Made by a program: the position numbers and the translations under genes. Below are positions 44,744-53,373 of a DNA stretch of 64,000 nucleotides, one piece after another. Source of the stretch: Actinacidiphila bryophytorum (GTDB taxonomy: Bacteria; Actinomycetota; Actinomycetes; Streptomycetales; Streptomycetaceae); the NCBI RefSeq assembly GCF_016916835.1, contig NZ_JAFFIX010000007.1, forward strand, positions 186,001 through 250,000, written 5' to 3'. The notes under the pieces are model-generated. The model was not told the origin of the DNA. It did no database searches and saw only the letters and a list, made by a program, of their open reading frames with translations. The stretch's first letter is position 1, and every line of letters begins with the position of its first letter.

Positions 44744-46408
44744 ATGCCAGTCACCCCCACCTATCCGGGCGTCTACGTCGAGGAGGTGCCCAGCACCTCC
44801 CACACCATCGCTGCCGCGCCCACGTCCGTGACGGTCTTCGTCGGCTACACCCACCCGTTCAAGACCCGGCCGGCCAACTACGGCCAGGCCGTGCAGATCT
44901 TCTCCTTCACGGACTACGAGCGGGAGTTCGGCGGCCTGTTCAGCACCGACTGGCTGGCCGACGACGTGGGGCGGGCCGTCTACGACTTCTTCCTCAACGG
45001 CGGCTCCATCGCCTACGTGGTCGCCCTGCGGCCCGGCACCCGGCAGCTCTCCGGCAAGACGACAGCCGAACTCGTCCCGCCGGCGCTCACTCTCGGCGGG
45101 ACGGCAAGCGGGGCGAACGCAGGCGCGGGCATCACCTTCGTCGGCCGTGAACCGGTCGACGGCGCACACCGGTTGACGGTGGCCGTGACCAACCTCGCCG
45201 CCTCGCAGGAGTCCACACCGGCCGCATCGGCCACGAAGGACCTGGCCGACATCGTGATCAGCTACGGCTCACGGACCGAGACCTACCGGCGGGTCAGGAT
45301 CAGCCCTCCCCCTGAGGACGCTGCCAACGGGCCGGAGGCGCGGATCGGCACTGCTGACAACCCCGTCTCGCAACTGGTCACGGTCGCCCCGGGCACCTCC
45401 TACCCGTCGGCCTGGCCGGCGGCGATCGCCCCGACACCGCTCGGCTCCGGGGTCCCGACCACGCCCTTCACCACGTACAACGCGGGTGACTTCACCGACG
45501 TCTTCGGCGCGGACCGGCCGCTGGACAAGGTCCCGGTCTTCAACCTGCTGCTGACACCGGGGATCTGGGACAACGCGGTGGTCTCCGCCGCCCTGGCCTT
45601 CGCCGAGCGCAAACGGGCCTTTGTGATCCTGGACGCGCCCGCCGACACCGTCGCGGACCCCGGCGGCTACATCGTGCCGAACGCGGTACCGCCGTACCCG
45701 CCGCTCATCGGCGAGGTGATGAGCGACGCGGTGGTCGGCCGGTCGATCCCCAAGAGCCAGAACGGCGCGCTGTACTTCCCCCGACTGCGCTCCACCGACC
45801 CGGACTCGGGCGACCCGGTCACCGTCTCACCGTCCGGGTTCGTCGCCGGGATGTACGCCCGCGAGGACGCCAACCGCGGTGTGTGGAAGGCGCCGGCCGG
45901 GCTCGAGACGGTGATCGCCGGTGCCACCGGTGTGGTCGCTTCCGGGCTGCTCAGCGACGCCCGGCACGGGACGCTCAACCCGATCGGGGTCAACTGCCTG
46001 CGCAGCTTCCCCGGCGTCGGCACCGTCGTCTTCGGCGCCCGCACCCTGGTGGCCGCCAATCCCGCCTTCCAGCAGTACCGGTACGTGCCGGTGCGGCGGA
46101 CCGCCCTCTTCCTGGAGCAGTCCCTCGCCGCCGGCCTCACCTGGGTGATCTTCGAGCCCAACGACGAACCGCTGTGGGTGGCGATCCGCACCACGGTGGA
46201 GAACTTCATGCTCGGGCTGTTCAACCAGGGCGCCTTCCAGGGCCGGACGCCCAGCCAGGCCTTCCAGGTGCGCTGCGACGCCACCACGACGACCCCGGAC
46301 GACCAGGCGAACGGCGTGGTCAACATCGTGCTCGCGTGGGCGCCGCTGAAGCCGGCCGAGTTCGTGGTCCTCAAGCTGGCCCAGCTGGCCGGCCAGCCCC
46401 AGTCCTAG
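44744..46408 (+). CDS. eCIS / phage-type contractile tail sheath protein
   Basis: The 554-residue structural protein forms the contractile outer sheath. The N-terminus PVTPTYPGVYVEEVPSTSHT is the sheath signature for the handshake strand. VFVGYTHPF and the FTDYEREFGG...YDFFLNGGS block follow, then a variable outer domain (about 110-250). The conserved C-terminal domain begins near IWDNAVV and includes IGVNCLRSFPGVGTVVFGAR, VRRTALFLEQS and AFQVRCDATTTT. One sheath gene is visible, whereas some eCIS loci carry two or three paralogues. GAGGG precedes the ATG. Confidence 0.97.
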   Translation: MPVTPTYPGVYVEEVPSTSHTIAAAPTSVTVFVGYTHPFKTRPANYGQAVQIFSFTDYEREFGGLFSTDWLADDVGRAVYDFFLNGGSIAYVVALRPGTRQLSGKTTAELVPPALTLGGTASGANAGAGITFVGREPVDGAHRLTVAVTNLAASQESTPAASATKDLADIVISYGSRTETYRRVRISPPPEDAANGPEARIGTADNPVSQLVTVAPGTSYPSAWPAAIAPTPLGSGVPTTPFTTYNAGDFTDVFGADRPLDKVPVFNLLLTPGIWDNAVVSAALAFAERKRAFVILDAPADTVADPGGYIVPNAVPPYPPLIGEVMSDAVVGRSIPKSQNGALYFPRLRSTDPDSGDPVTVSPSGFVAGMYAREDANRGVWKAPAGLETVIAGATGVVASGLLSDARHGTLNPIGVNCLRSFPGVGTVVFGARTLVAANPAFQQYRYVPVRRTALFLEQSLAAGLTWVIFEPNDEPLWVAIRTTVENFMLGLFNQGAFQGRTPSQAFQVRCDATTTTPDDQANGVVNIVLAWAPLKPAEFVVLKLAQLAGQPQS

Positions 46409-46417
46409 GAGAGCCAG

Positions 46418-46927
46418 GTGTCCAAGCCCTTCACCGTCAACGTCAACCGGTTCGACCCGTACAAGACCTACCGCTTCCTGGTGTACCTCGGCACCAGCAC
46501 CGCACCGGTGGCCGGTGTCAGCAAGGTCGGCGCGATCAAGCGCTCGGCCGACGTCATCGAGTACAAGGAGGGCGGCTACCCGATCATCCGCAAGGGCTTG
46601 GGTCGTCACAAGTACGACCCGATCACCATCGAACGCGGCGTCACCTTCGACGACGAGCTGGAGACGTGGGCCAACGCCGGGCAGCGGCTGGACAAGGGCG
46701 CCCCGGTGGCCTCGCTGGACCAACTGCGCAAGGAAGTGCGGATCGAACTGCTCAACGAGCAGGGCCAGCCCGTCCACCGCTACCTCATCCACCGGGCCTG
46801 GGTCTCGGAATTCCAGGCGCTGCCGGACCTGGACGCCGGAACCAACGCGGTCGCGATCGAGCACATCAAGATCGAGCACGAGGGCTGGGAGCACGACAGG
46901 ACGCTGACCGAGGTCAAGGAGTTCTGA
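46418..46927 (+). CDS. eCIS tail tube protein (gp19/Hcp-like)
   Basis: The 169-residue protein builds the inner tube. Recognisable blocks are DPYKTYRFLVYLG, AGVSKVGAIKRSADVIEYKEGGYP (quoted in two parts: AGVSKVGAIKRSADV and IEYKEGGYP), ITIERGVTFDDELETWAN, VHRYLIHRAWVSEFQALPDL and IEHIKIEHEGWEHD. These match T4 gp19-type tubes. The GTG start is ten bases after the sheath stop, with AGGAGAG between. One tube gene is present here, with a second, longer tube-like adaptor protein encoded at 52247. Confidence 0.97.
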   Translation: MSKPFTVNVNRFDPYKTYRFLVYLGTSTAPVAGVSKVGAIKRSADVIEYKEGGYPIIRKGLGRHKYDPITIERGVTFDDELETWANAGQRLDKGAPVASLDQLRKEVRIELLNEQGQPVHRYLIHRAWVSEFQALPDLDAGTNAVAIEHIKIEHEGWEHDRTLTEVKEF

Positions 46928-46931
46928 CGCC

Positions 46932-47879
46932 ATGCCGCTCACCCCGATCACCGGCCGCCGCATCCGCTGGCGCGAGGCCACGGGCCACGACGACCTGCTG
47001 CTCGTCGAGGGCGGGTCAGGGCTGGCCGTCGCCGTGGCCCTGATCGGCCGGCGGGCGGTCGCGGGATCCGCGGACGGCGCATGGGGCGACCGCGTCTCGC
47101 ACGGCCCGGCAATGAGCGGCCAGGTGACGAACGGTCCGGCGGCGGCAGCGGAGGCCGGGGAACGCACCGCGGCGGGCGGCGGGTTGGCGGGGCCGGCCGC
47201 CAGTGGCGCCGGAAAGACCCAGGAGGGCGGCGGCGAGCCCTTCGACGCGTGGGCGCTGCCCGTCGGCGACGTGGACGCCTTGGTGGCCGACCTGCGCCGG
47301 GAGCGTCTTGGCGACCGGCTGGTGGCAGAAGCCGCCTGCCTGCGCTGCGCGGCGCGGATCGACATCGACTTCGGGCTGGCCGACTACGCCGGCCACCACC
47401 GCCCCCGGACCACACGCGCCGCGGTACCCGCCGAGGAGTCCGGCTGGTGGCGGCTGCGGAGCGCGCGGACCTGCTTCCGGCTGCCCACCGCGGGCGACGT
47501 GCTCGCCGCGGGCACGGGAGGGGACGGCCGCCGGGCACTGGTCGAAGCCTGCGTGCGCGGCGACCGCTCGGCGGGGCCGCTCCGCGCGGCCGAACGGGCC
47601 ATGGCGGCGCTGGCGCCCACCCTGCGCAGCGAGGTCCAGGGCACCTGCCCGGAGTGCGGGGCCACGGTCGGCCTGGACGTGGACGTCAGGGAACTGTGCC
47701 TGGAGGAGCTGGTGTTCCTGGCCGGCGGCGTGCTCGACGAGGTGCACCTGCTGGCCTCGGCCTACCACTGGAGCGAGCGGGACATCCTCGGGATGACCAG
47801 CCGCCGCCGGGCAAGCTACGCCGAGCGCGTCCGCGCGTCCTGGTCCGCCGACACCGCCCAGGAGCTGATCGATGTCTGA
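46932..47879 (+). CDS. T4 gp26-like baseplate/hub assembly protein with two Cys pairs
   Basis: The 315-residue protein has an N-terminal beta segment (RIRWREATGHDDLLLVEG), a Gly/Ala-rich low-complexity insert (about 50-95), then a domain with CLRC and CPEC cysteine pairs that probably bind zinc. The C-terminus SAYHWSERDILGMTSRRRAS YAERV is typical of gp26-type baseplate proteins placed after the tube gene in phage and eCIS operons. It likely helps assemble the hub. Its last eight bases overlap the start of the next gene. Confidence 0.82.
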   Translation: MPLTPITGRRIRWREATGHDDLLLVEGGSGLAVAVALIGRRAVAGSADGAWGDRVSHGPAMSGQVTNGPAAAAEAGERTAAGGGLAGPAASGAGKTQEGGGEPFDAWALPVGDVDALVADLRRERLGDRLVAEAACLRCAARIDIDFGLADYAGHHRPRTTRAAVPAEESGWWRLRSARTCFRLPTAGDVLAAGTGGDGRRALVEACVRGDRSAGPLRAAERAMAALAPTLRSEVQGTCPECGATVGLDVDVRELCLEELVFLAGGVLDEVHLLASAYHWSERDILGMTSRRRASYAERVRASWSADTAQELIDV

Positions 47880-48720
47880 GCGCGGCAGCGGATACCTCAG
47901 CGGCCTGACCCGGCAGGCCGCCCCGGAGCGGCGGGCCAGGGCGCCCTACCGTCCGGCCTGGGGCGCCGCCAACACGCCGGTACGGACCGGGTTCTCGCCC
48001 ACCCGCACGCCCGCGGGTCCGCGCCGGGCCGGGACCGGGCCCGCACCCGCCGGGCCGAAGCCGGGTGAGAGCCGACGAGCCGCGGCGGCCCCGATGCCCG
48101 CTGACACCGGCAGGACCTCCGCACACCGGGCGGCGCCAGCCGTCAGCCCGCCGGCCCCGGCGGTGCCGGCGGACCGCACCCCGCGGCCGGCCGCCCCGCC
48201 GACCCCGCAAACCACCCGGCCGGAGGCCCCCGGCGCACCCCGGGCGGCCTCGACTCCGCTGATCCCCGCACCGGCGTCGCCGCCGCCGACGCCCGCCCCG
48301 CCCATGGCGCTTCCGGCACAGGAGCGGCCCCGCCCCGCGCCCGCGGCGCCACCCGTACCGGCGTCGCCGCACCAGCAGACCGGCGCCCGCAGCGCCCCGG
48401 CAGCTTCCGCGGCACCCCCTCCGGCCGGAAAGACCGGAAAGAAGCGCTCCGGCGGCACTCCCGCCACCGCAGGACCGACCGCCGCGGGGCACGTACGCGC
48501 GGTGCTGCCCCGGCTCCCCGAAGTGCCGCCCGGCAGGCCGGCGGTGACCAGGACGCCAGGTCCTGCCGTGCACATCGGCACCGTCGAGGTCCGCGTCGCG
48601 GCGCCCGTGCCGACACCCGTACCGGCACCGGCGCCGGGTCCGTCCGCGCCCGTGCGGGGCACGGCAGGGCAGCAGCGGCTGTACCGGCCCGCCGCCACCT
48701 TCGGTCTGGGACAGGGGTGA
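47872..48720 (+). CDS. Pro/Ala-rich, mostly disordered eCIS protein
   Basis: The 282-residue protein is dominated by Pro, Ala, Arg and Thr (for example PAPASPPPTPAPPMALPAQE) between about 60 and 240. Short conserved-looking ends flank this: an N-terminal RGSGYLSGLTRQA and a C-terminal AVHIGTVEVRV, then LYRPAATFGLGQG. The HIGTVEVRV motif recurs as SIGRLTLDV in the small protein at 51936, so both may dock to the same partner. It might serve as a flexible tape-measure-like or sheath-end protein, since no long coiled-coil tape measure is seen in the window. That is a guess. Codon use and strand match the operon. Confidence 0.7.
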   Translation: MSERGSGYLSGLTRQAAPERRARAPYRPAWGAANTPVRTGFSPTRTPAGPRRAGTGPAPAGPKPGESRRAAAAPMPADTGRTSAHRAAPAVSPPAPAVPADRTPRPAAPPTPQTTRPEAPGAPRAASTPLIPAPASPPPTPAPPMALPAQERPRPAPAAPPVPASPHQQTGARSAPAASAAPPPAGKTGKKRSGGTPATAGPTAAGHVRAVLPRLPEVPPGRPAVTRTPGPAVHIGTVEVRVAAPVPTPVPAPAPGPSAPVRGTAGQQRLYRPAATFGLGQG

Positions 48721-48724
48721 CGCC

Positions 48725-49963
48725 GTGTACGACCTGTCCGTGGTGACCGACGCGCTGCGCCGGATCCTCATCGAGGCGCTGCAGGCCAGCCCCCTGACCG
48801 GCTTCTCCGTCGGGGTGTCGGGCCAGCACCCGCAGCAGCCGCCCACCGGCAACGACTGCGACCTGAACCTCTTCCTCTTCCACATCGCCGAGAACAGGTT
48901 CCTGAAGAACTCGTTCTGGAACCAGGCGTCGCTGACGGACCGGCCCGCGGGCGGCGGGCGCCACCAGCCGGTCTCGTACGAGCCGCTGTGCCTGGACCTG
49001 CGCTTCCTGGTGTCGGCGCAGTCGCAGGGCAGTTACGTCCAGGAGCAGCAGGTGATGAGTGTCGCGCTGCGCGCCCTGCACGACAACGCCACGATCCGGC
49101 TGACCGCGCCGACGGCGACGGGGCAGGCCGTCAGCGAGATGACGGTGGGGATGGAGGCGCCGAGCTGGGACGAGTTGAGCCGGCTGTGGCAGGCTCTCGG
49201 CGGCCCCTTGCGGATGACCGCGCAATACCGGGTGAGCGTCGCGCTCCTGACGCCCGACCGGCAGGCGGAGCCGCAGCCGCCCGTCACGGGCTGGCAACTG
49301 GTCGCCGACCCCGCCGACCCGTCGGCGCCCCGGCTCGACGGGACCAGCCGCCGCGTCACGTACAGCACCCAGGACGGAAGCTCGCGCGAATTCGACCGGA
49401 CGCCCGCGACCGCGGGACCCGGACAGCTGGTCACCCTGCACGGGCGCGGCCTCGCGGAGGACGACGCTGTCTACCTGGTGACGCCGCAGGACGACGGCAG
49501 CGAGACCGAAACGGAGTTGGACGCGGCATGGAAGGTGCCGCACCCCGCATCGCCGCCGGCCGGCGCGGGCGTCGCACCCTTCCTGCTGCGTCCCCCCGCC
49601 GCCTGCCCGCCGCCCGGGCGCTACGGGCTGCGGGTCGGTCGGCAAGGCGCGCGGGACGGGCGGACACCCGCCGTACCGCTGCTGATCGCGCCCTGGCTCG
49701 ACCCGGCGGGCGGGCCGCTGGTGGAGCCCGCGGGCGGCCTGTACGCGCTGCGGGCGCTGAACGTGCCAGCGGGCGCCGAAGTGCTGCTCGGGCGGACGGT
49801 GCTCGAACGCGTCGGGTCCGCCCCAGCCCCGGGGCAGTGGCAGCTCGACGGCGCCGCGCTGACCCTGCGTGCCCCCGCGGGACTTGCGCAGGGACGGCAC
49901 CCGGTCAGGCTCCGCGCGGCCGGGGTCGAGGCGGACCCCGGGCTCTGGGCGGTGCAGCCGTGA
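48725..49963 (+). CDS. DUF4255 protein, eCIS tube-terminator/cap (Afp16/Pvc16-like)
   Basis: The 412-residue protein has the DUF4255 domain in its first 190 residues: VVTDALRRILIEALQ, DLNLFLFHIAENRFLKN, YEPLCLDLRFLVSAQ, SYVQEQQVMSVALRALHD, TVGMEAPSWDELSRLWQALG and YRVSVALLTPD. In eCIS and phage tails this protein caps the tube and sheath at the distal end. The second half has two Ig/TIG-like beta domains (GQLVTLHGRGL, PVRLRAAGVEAD), an extension beyond the basic family. The GTG start has AGGGG upstream. Its TGA overlaps the GTG of the ATPase gene. Confidence 0.92.
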   Translation: MYDLSVVTDALRRILIEALQASPLTGFSVGVSGQHPQQPPTGNDCDLNLFLFHIAENRFLKNSFWNQASLTDRPAGGGRHQPVSYEPLCLDLRFLVSAQSQGSYVQEQQVMSVALRALHDNATIRLTAPTATGQAVSEMTVGMEAPSWDELSRLWQALGGPLRMTAQYRVSVALLTPDRQAEPQPPVTGWQLVADPADPSAPRLDGTSRRVTYSTQDGSSREFDRTPATAGPGQLVTLHGRGLAEDDAVYLVTPQDDGSETETELDAAWKVPHPASPPAGAGVAPFLLRPPAACPPPGRYGLRVGRQGARDGRTPAVPLLIAPWLDPAGGPLVEPAGGLYALRALNVPAGAEVLLGRTVLERVGSAPAPGQWQLDGAALTLRAPAGLAQGRHPVRLRAAGVEADPGLWAVQP

Positions 49964-51939
49964 CCGCCGTCGCGCCCCCCACCCCGGCCTGGCTGCGCTG
50001 GGTCCGCCTCGCCGCTAGGACCCGGGTCGAGGAGGCGCGCTCCGCCTGGCGCGGCGGCTCGGGCGGGGTGCACGCGCAGATCGACGACATCACCGCCGAC
50101 ACGCCCTGGCCCGCCGGGACCGGCCGGGACGCCGACGTGCTCGCCGCCGCCCGCGCGGCCGCACTCGCCGACCCCGCCTTCGGCCGGCTGGTGCGCGAGT
50201 GCGGTCTCGGCGACCGGGAGTGCGAGTGGGTGGCGCTGCTCGCGGCCGTACAGGTCGATCCGCGCTGGGAGCGGCTGCTGGGGTACCTGGGCGACGACCT
50301 GCGCCCAGGGGCGGTCACGCCCGCGGCGGCTGCGCTGCTCTGGCGGTGGCCGCCCGGCACCCAGCCGGGTCCCGCGGGCGCCGCCGTCCGCTGGCTGCTG
50401 GCCGCACCGGCGGGCGCGCAGCCCTGGGCCGCGGCCTGCCCGTGGGGCGTCGACCCTGACGTGGTCGGGTATCTGTGCGGCACGCAGGACTGGTGGCGCT
50501 TCTGGGGCGGCCTCGACCTGCCGGGGGAGCCCGAGGCACACTGCCTCTTCCCCGAGCTGCTGGACGAGCTGCGTGCCGCCGCACTCGCCCTGACCGGTCA
50601 AGGGTGCGGCGTCGAGCTGGAGTTGACCGGCCCGCGCGGCAGCGGGCGGCGCACCCTGCTGGCCCAGCTGTGCCGGGACCTCGGCCTCCGCCCGCTGCTG
50701 GTGACCGACCCCGGCCTCGGCGTACGGGCGCTGCGCACGGCCAGGCTGCTGGACGCCGTACCGCTGGAAGCCCCCGAAGCAGAGGCGGAAGCGGAAGCCG
50801 GAGCAGCGGCCGTACGCCTGCTGCTGCGGGCCACGGGGGTGCGGGCCGGCTGCGACGGGCCGCCGGTCCGGCTCACCTGGCGGCTGCCCGGACTGGACCG
50901 GCGGTCCCGGCTGCTGCTCTGGTCGCGGGACACCGACCTGCCCGCCCCCGCCGCCGTGAGGGAGTGGACCATGACGCCCGGCGAGGTGCGGGCGGCCGCC
51001 GCGGCGGTGCCTGCCGGGCCGCGGGCCGTCACCGCCGTGGTCAGGCGCCGCCTCGGGGCCGTCTCCACGACGCTGCTCAACCCGGTGCACTGCCCCTACG
51101 GCTGGGAGGACCTGGTCGTCGCCGAGCCGGTACTCGAACAGCTCAAGGGCATCGAGAACCAGGTGCGGATGGCCGACGGGGTGCTGGACGAGTGGGGGTT
51201 CGGCCGCCTGACACCCGGCAGCCGCGGCACCACCGCCCTGCTGGCGGGGCCGAGCGGCACGGGCAAGACCATGGCGTCCCAGGTGCTGGCGCGTTCGCTG
51301 GGCCTCGATCTCTTCCGGGTGGACCTCGCCGAGGTGGTCAACAAGTACATCGGTGAGACCGAGAAGCGCCTCGCGCAGGTCTTCGACGAGTGCGAGCGCT
51401 GCGACGTGCTGCTGCTCTTCGACGAGGCCGACGCCCTCTTCGGGCAGCGCACCCGGGTGCGCGACGCCCACGACCGCTTCGCCAACATCGAGATCGACTA
51501 CCTGCTGCAGCGCATGGAGTCCTTCGACGGCGTCGCCGTCCTGACCACCAACCGCAAGAGCGACCTCGACCCGGCCTTCCTGCGCCGGATCCGGGTGGTG
51601 GTGGACTTCCTCCCGCCCTCGCCCGAAGAGCGGCTGCGGCTGTGGGACTCGGCGGTGCCCGCCTTCGGAGCGGGCGGGGTGCCGGTCAGCGAGGACGTGG
51701 ACCGGGCCTGGCTGGCGGCGGAACTCGACCTCACCGGCGCGGAGATCAAGTCGGTCGCGCTGTCGGCGGCCTTTCTCGCGCGCGGCCAGGGCCGGTTGAT
51801 CACCACCGGCCACCTCCTGGACGCCGCCCGCCGGGAGTTGGCCAAGCGCGGAGCGGTGCTGCGGACGGAATCTCCGGCGCCGGCGCGTACCGGACAGGCG
51901 ACGGTGCTGCTGACCGGACCGGCGGAGGTGGCGCGATGA
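49960..51939 (+). CDS. eCIS AAA+ ATPase (Afp15/Pvc15-like)
   Basis: The 659-residue ATPase has a helical N-terminal region and a degenerate NTP-binding-like motif (GPRGSGRRT, about 225-233). A full C-terminal AAA+ module follows, with Walker A GPSGTGKT (about 430-437), Walker B LLLFDEADALFG (D near 488), sensor 1 (VLTTNRKSDLD) and arginine fingers (FLRRIRV). This class of ATPase is a fixed part of eCIS loci and is thought to aid particle assembly or cargo loading. The GTG start overlaps the DUF4255 stop. The broken first P-loop suggests a tandem AAA ancestry with only the second site active. Confidence 0.92.
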   Translation: MTAVAPPTPAWLRWVRLAARTRVEEARSAWRGGSGGVHAQIDDITADTPWPAGTGRDADVLAAARAAALADPAFGRLVRECGLGDRECEWVALLAAVQVDPRWERLLGYLGDDLRPGAVTPAAAALLWRWPPGTQPGPAGAAVRWLLAAPAGAQPWAAACPWGVDPDVVGYLCGTQDWWRFWGGLDLPGEPEAHCLFPELLDELRAAALALTGQGCGVELELTGPRGSGRRTLLAQLCRDLGLRPLLVTDPGLGVRALRTARLLDAVPLEAPEAEAEAEAGAAAVRLLLRATGVRAGCDGPPVRLTWRLPGLDRRSRLLLWSRDTDLPAPAAVREWTMTPGEVRAAAAAVPAGPRAVTAVVRRRLGAVSTTLLNPVHCPYGWEDLVVAEPVLEQLKGIENQVRMADGVLDEWGFGRLTPGSRGTTALLAGPSGTGKTMASQVLARSLGLDLFRVDLAEVVNKYIGETEKRLAQVFDECERCDVLLLFDEADALFGQRTRVRDAHDRFANIEIDYLLQRMESFDGVAVLTTNRKSDLDPAFLRRIRVVVDFLPPSPEERLRLWDSAVPAFGAGGVPVSEDVDRAWLAAELDLTGAEIKSVALSAAFLARGQGRLITTGHLLDAARRELAKRGAVLRTESPAPARTGQATVLLTGPAEVAR

Positions 51940-52247
51940 GGGGAAGCGAAAGCGTGGCCGAGCAGCCGCAGCCGACACCTGCCGCAGGCCGGGGTCCGGC
52001 CGGCCCCCGGCTGTCGATCGGCCGGCTCACCCTGGACGTGCCCTGGATGAGCGAGCAGGACGCCCGGCAGCTCGCCGTGCTCGTCGCCGAGGCGCTGCGC
52101 CATGGCGCGACCGGGCGGCAGCCCCGCGCCACCGGACGGACGGACCGCGTCGGCGTGGACGTACCGCAGCCGCGCGCGGGCGGGACGGACCTGGCCGGGC
52201 CGATCGCCCGAGCCGTGCTGGACGCGCTGCTGAAGGAGCCGGTCTGA
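51936..52247 (+). CDS. Small eCIS protein with an IGRLTLDV motif
   Basis: The 103-residue protein begins with a polar, Pro-rich segment, then RLSIGRLTLDVPWMSEQDAR and QLAVLVAEALRHG, and ends with LAGPIARAVLDALLKEPV. The IGRLTLDV strand and the following helix are the only ordered-looking parts. Both ends overlap neighbours (ATGA with the ATPase gene, TGATG with the next). It is too short for a baseplate core protein and probably serves as an adaptor or as a chaperone for the ATPase. I do not recognise a named family. Confidence 0.8.
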   Translation: MRGSESVAEQPQPTPAAGRGPAGPRLSIGRLTLDVPWMSEQDARQLAVLVAEALRHGATGRQPRATGRTDRVGVDVPQPRAGGTDLAGPIARAVLDALLKEPV

Positions 52248-52948
52248 TGGCGACGTATCTGCGGGGCGCGCTCATCGCCTTCACGCCCACCGCCCTGATC
52301 CCGCTGCCCAACATCATCGTCTTCCAGTACAACCCCGAGACGATGACCCACACCTGGACCCAGCAGCCGGTCTCCCCCGCCGGCGGTCAGGTCAAGGGCA
52401 ATCCGCTGGCGGTGACGGGCCTGCCCGGCGAGGCGTTCGGCTTCACCCTCGCGATGGACTCCAACGACTCCATCGCGGACGGCAAGAAGGTCTCGGGGAC
52501 GCTGGCGAAGGTCAGCGGGGTCGCCACCAGGCTGGCCGCCCTGGAGATGCTGGTCCGCCCGGCCGCGACCAAGGGCGGCACGCTGGTCGGCACGGTGACC
52601 GCGGGGCTGGCAGGCCTCGGCAAGAAGAAGGAACCGGCCGCCGAAGTGCCGGCCAACCGGCTGCCGGTCGTGCTCTTCGTCTGGGGACCCGGCCGGGTCG
52701 TGCCGGTCCGTGTGACGACGCTGACCATCACCGAGCGGCTCTACGACCCGCTGCTGAACCCCACCCATGCCGAGGCGCAGCTCGGCCTGCAGGTGCTCAC
52801 CGGCGCCGACGTCACCGGGATCGGCGGCGGCCCGCTGGCGGCGGTCGCCAACGCGGCGGACGTCTACACCGACAGCCTGCGCGAGGTCCTCGCCCTCGCC
52901 AACCTCGCCAACGCCACCGAGTCGGTGATCGGGATGGTGCCGCACTGA
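52247..52948 (+). CDS. CIS tube-adaptor protein (Afp7/Pvc7-like N-terminal domain)
   Basis: The 233-residue protein has the CIS tube N-terminal signature: RGALIAFTPTALIPLPNIIV, FQYNPETMTHTWTQ, PGEAFGFTLAMDSNDSIADG. A beta-rich second half follows (LPVVLFVWGPGRVVPVRVTT, ITERLYDPLLNPTHAEAQLG). It should form the tube-to-spike adaptor ring. The usual C-terminal LysM domain is missing; a LysM-like protein is encoded separately just downstream, so one ancestral gene appears split in two. The ATG overlaps the preceding stop. A 134-base gap follows. Confidence 0.88.
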   Translation: MATYLRGALIAFTPTALIPLPNIIVFQYNPETMTHTWTQQPVSPAGGQVKGNPLAVTGLPGEAFGFTLAMDSNDSIADGKKVSGTLAKVSGVATRLAALEMLVRPAATKGGTLVGTVTAGLAGLGKKKEPAAEVPANRLPVVLFVWGPGRVVPVRVTTLTITERLYDPLLNPTHAEAQLGLQVLTGADVTGIGGGPLAAVANAADVYTDSLREVLALANLANATESVIGMVPH

Positions 52949-53082
52949 ACCCGGACACAAGCCGCGCCAGACGCGACACCGAGCCCGGACACGAGCCGCG
53001 CAGACGCCGGACGACGCCGGAACCGCACCGAAAAGGAAGCGGAAAGCCCCAGGCCCGCTGGGACACCGCAAAGGAGGAGTCC

Positions 53083-53358
53083 ATGTTCCACCCCGGAAGC
53101 CGCTACGCGGACGCGGGCACGTACCAGGTCACCCGCCCCGGCGGGGCCGTGGTCACCGCGACCCGGCTGCCGCTGCCGCCGACCGCGCCCGCCGTACTGG
53201 GCTGGCAGCGGCGTGCCGACGGCGAGCGGCTCGACCTGCTCGCCGCGCACTTCCTGGGGGACCCGACCGCCTCGTGGGCGTTCGGCTTCGCCAACGCCTC
53301 GATGGTGCTCGACGCGCTGGCCGCCCGCCCCCTGGTCGCCGTGCCCCGAGCGGTCTGA
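53083..53358 (+). CDS. Small LysM/gpX-like baseplate protein
   Basis: The 91-residue protein has DGERLDLLAAHFLGDPTASW AFGFANASMVLDALAARPLV, which is the LysM/gpX layout (D..LAA.yLGDPtaWW...laN). The start has a strong AAAGGAGG site, and the preceding 134-base gap contains two imperfect copies of a CCCGGACAC-AGCCGCG segment. In phage and eCIS such proteins stabilise the tube adaptor. It does the job of the LysM tail missing from the gene before it. Confidence 0.85.
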   Translation: MFHPGSRYADAGTYQVTRPGGAVVTATRLPLPPTAPAVLGWQRRADGERLDLLAAHFLGDPTASWAFGFANASMVLDALAARPLVAVPRAV

Positions 53359-53373
53359 GGCAGGGCCGCACGG

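Noticed and set aside
47872..48720. Pro/Ala repeats considered as a possible repeat array or CRISPR-like region
   Set aside because: There is no regular repeat-spacer unit. The bias is at the protein level and the frame is continuous.
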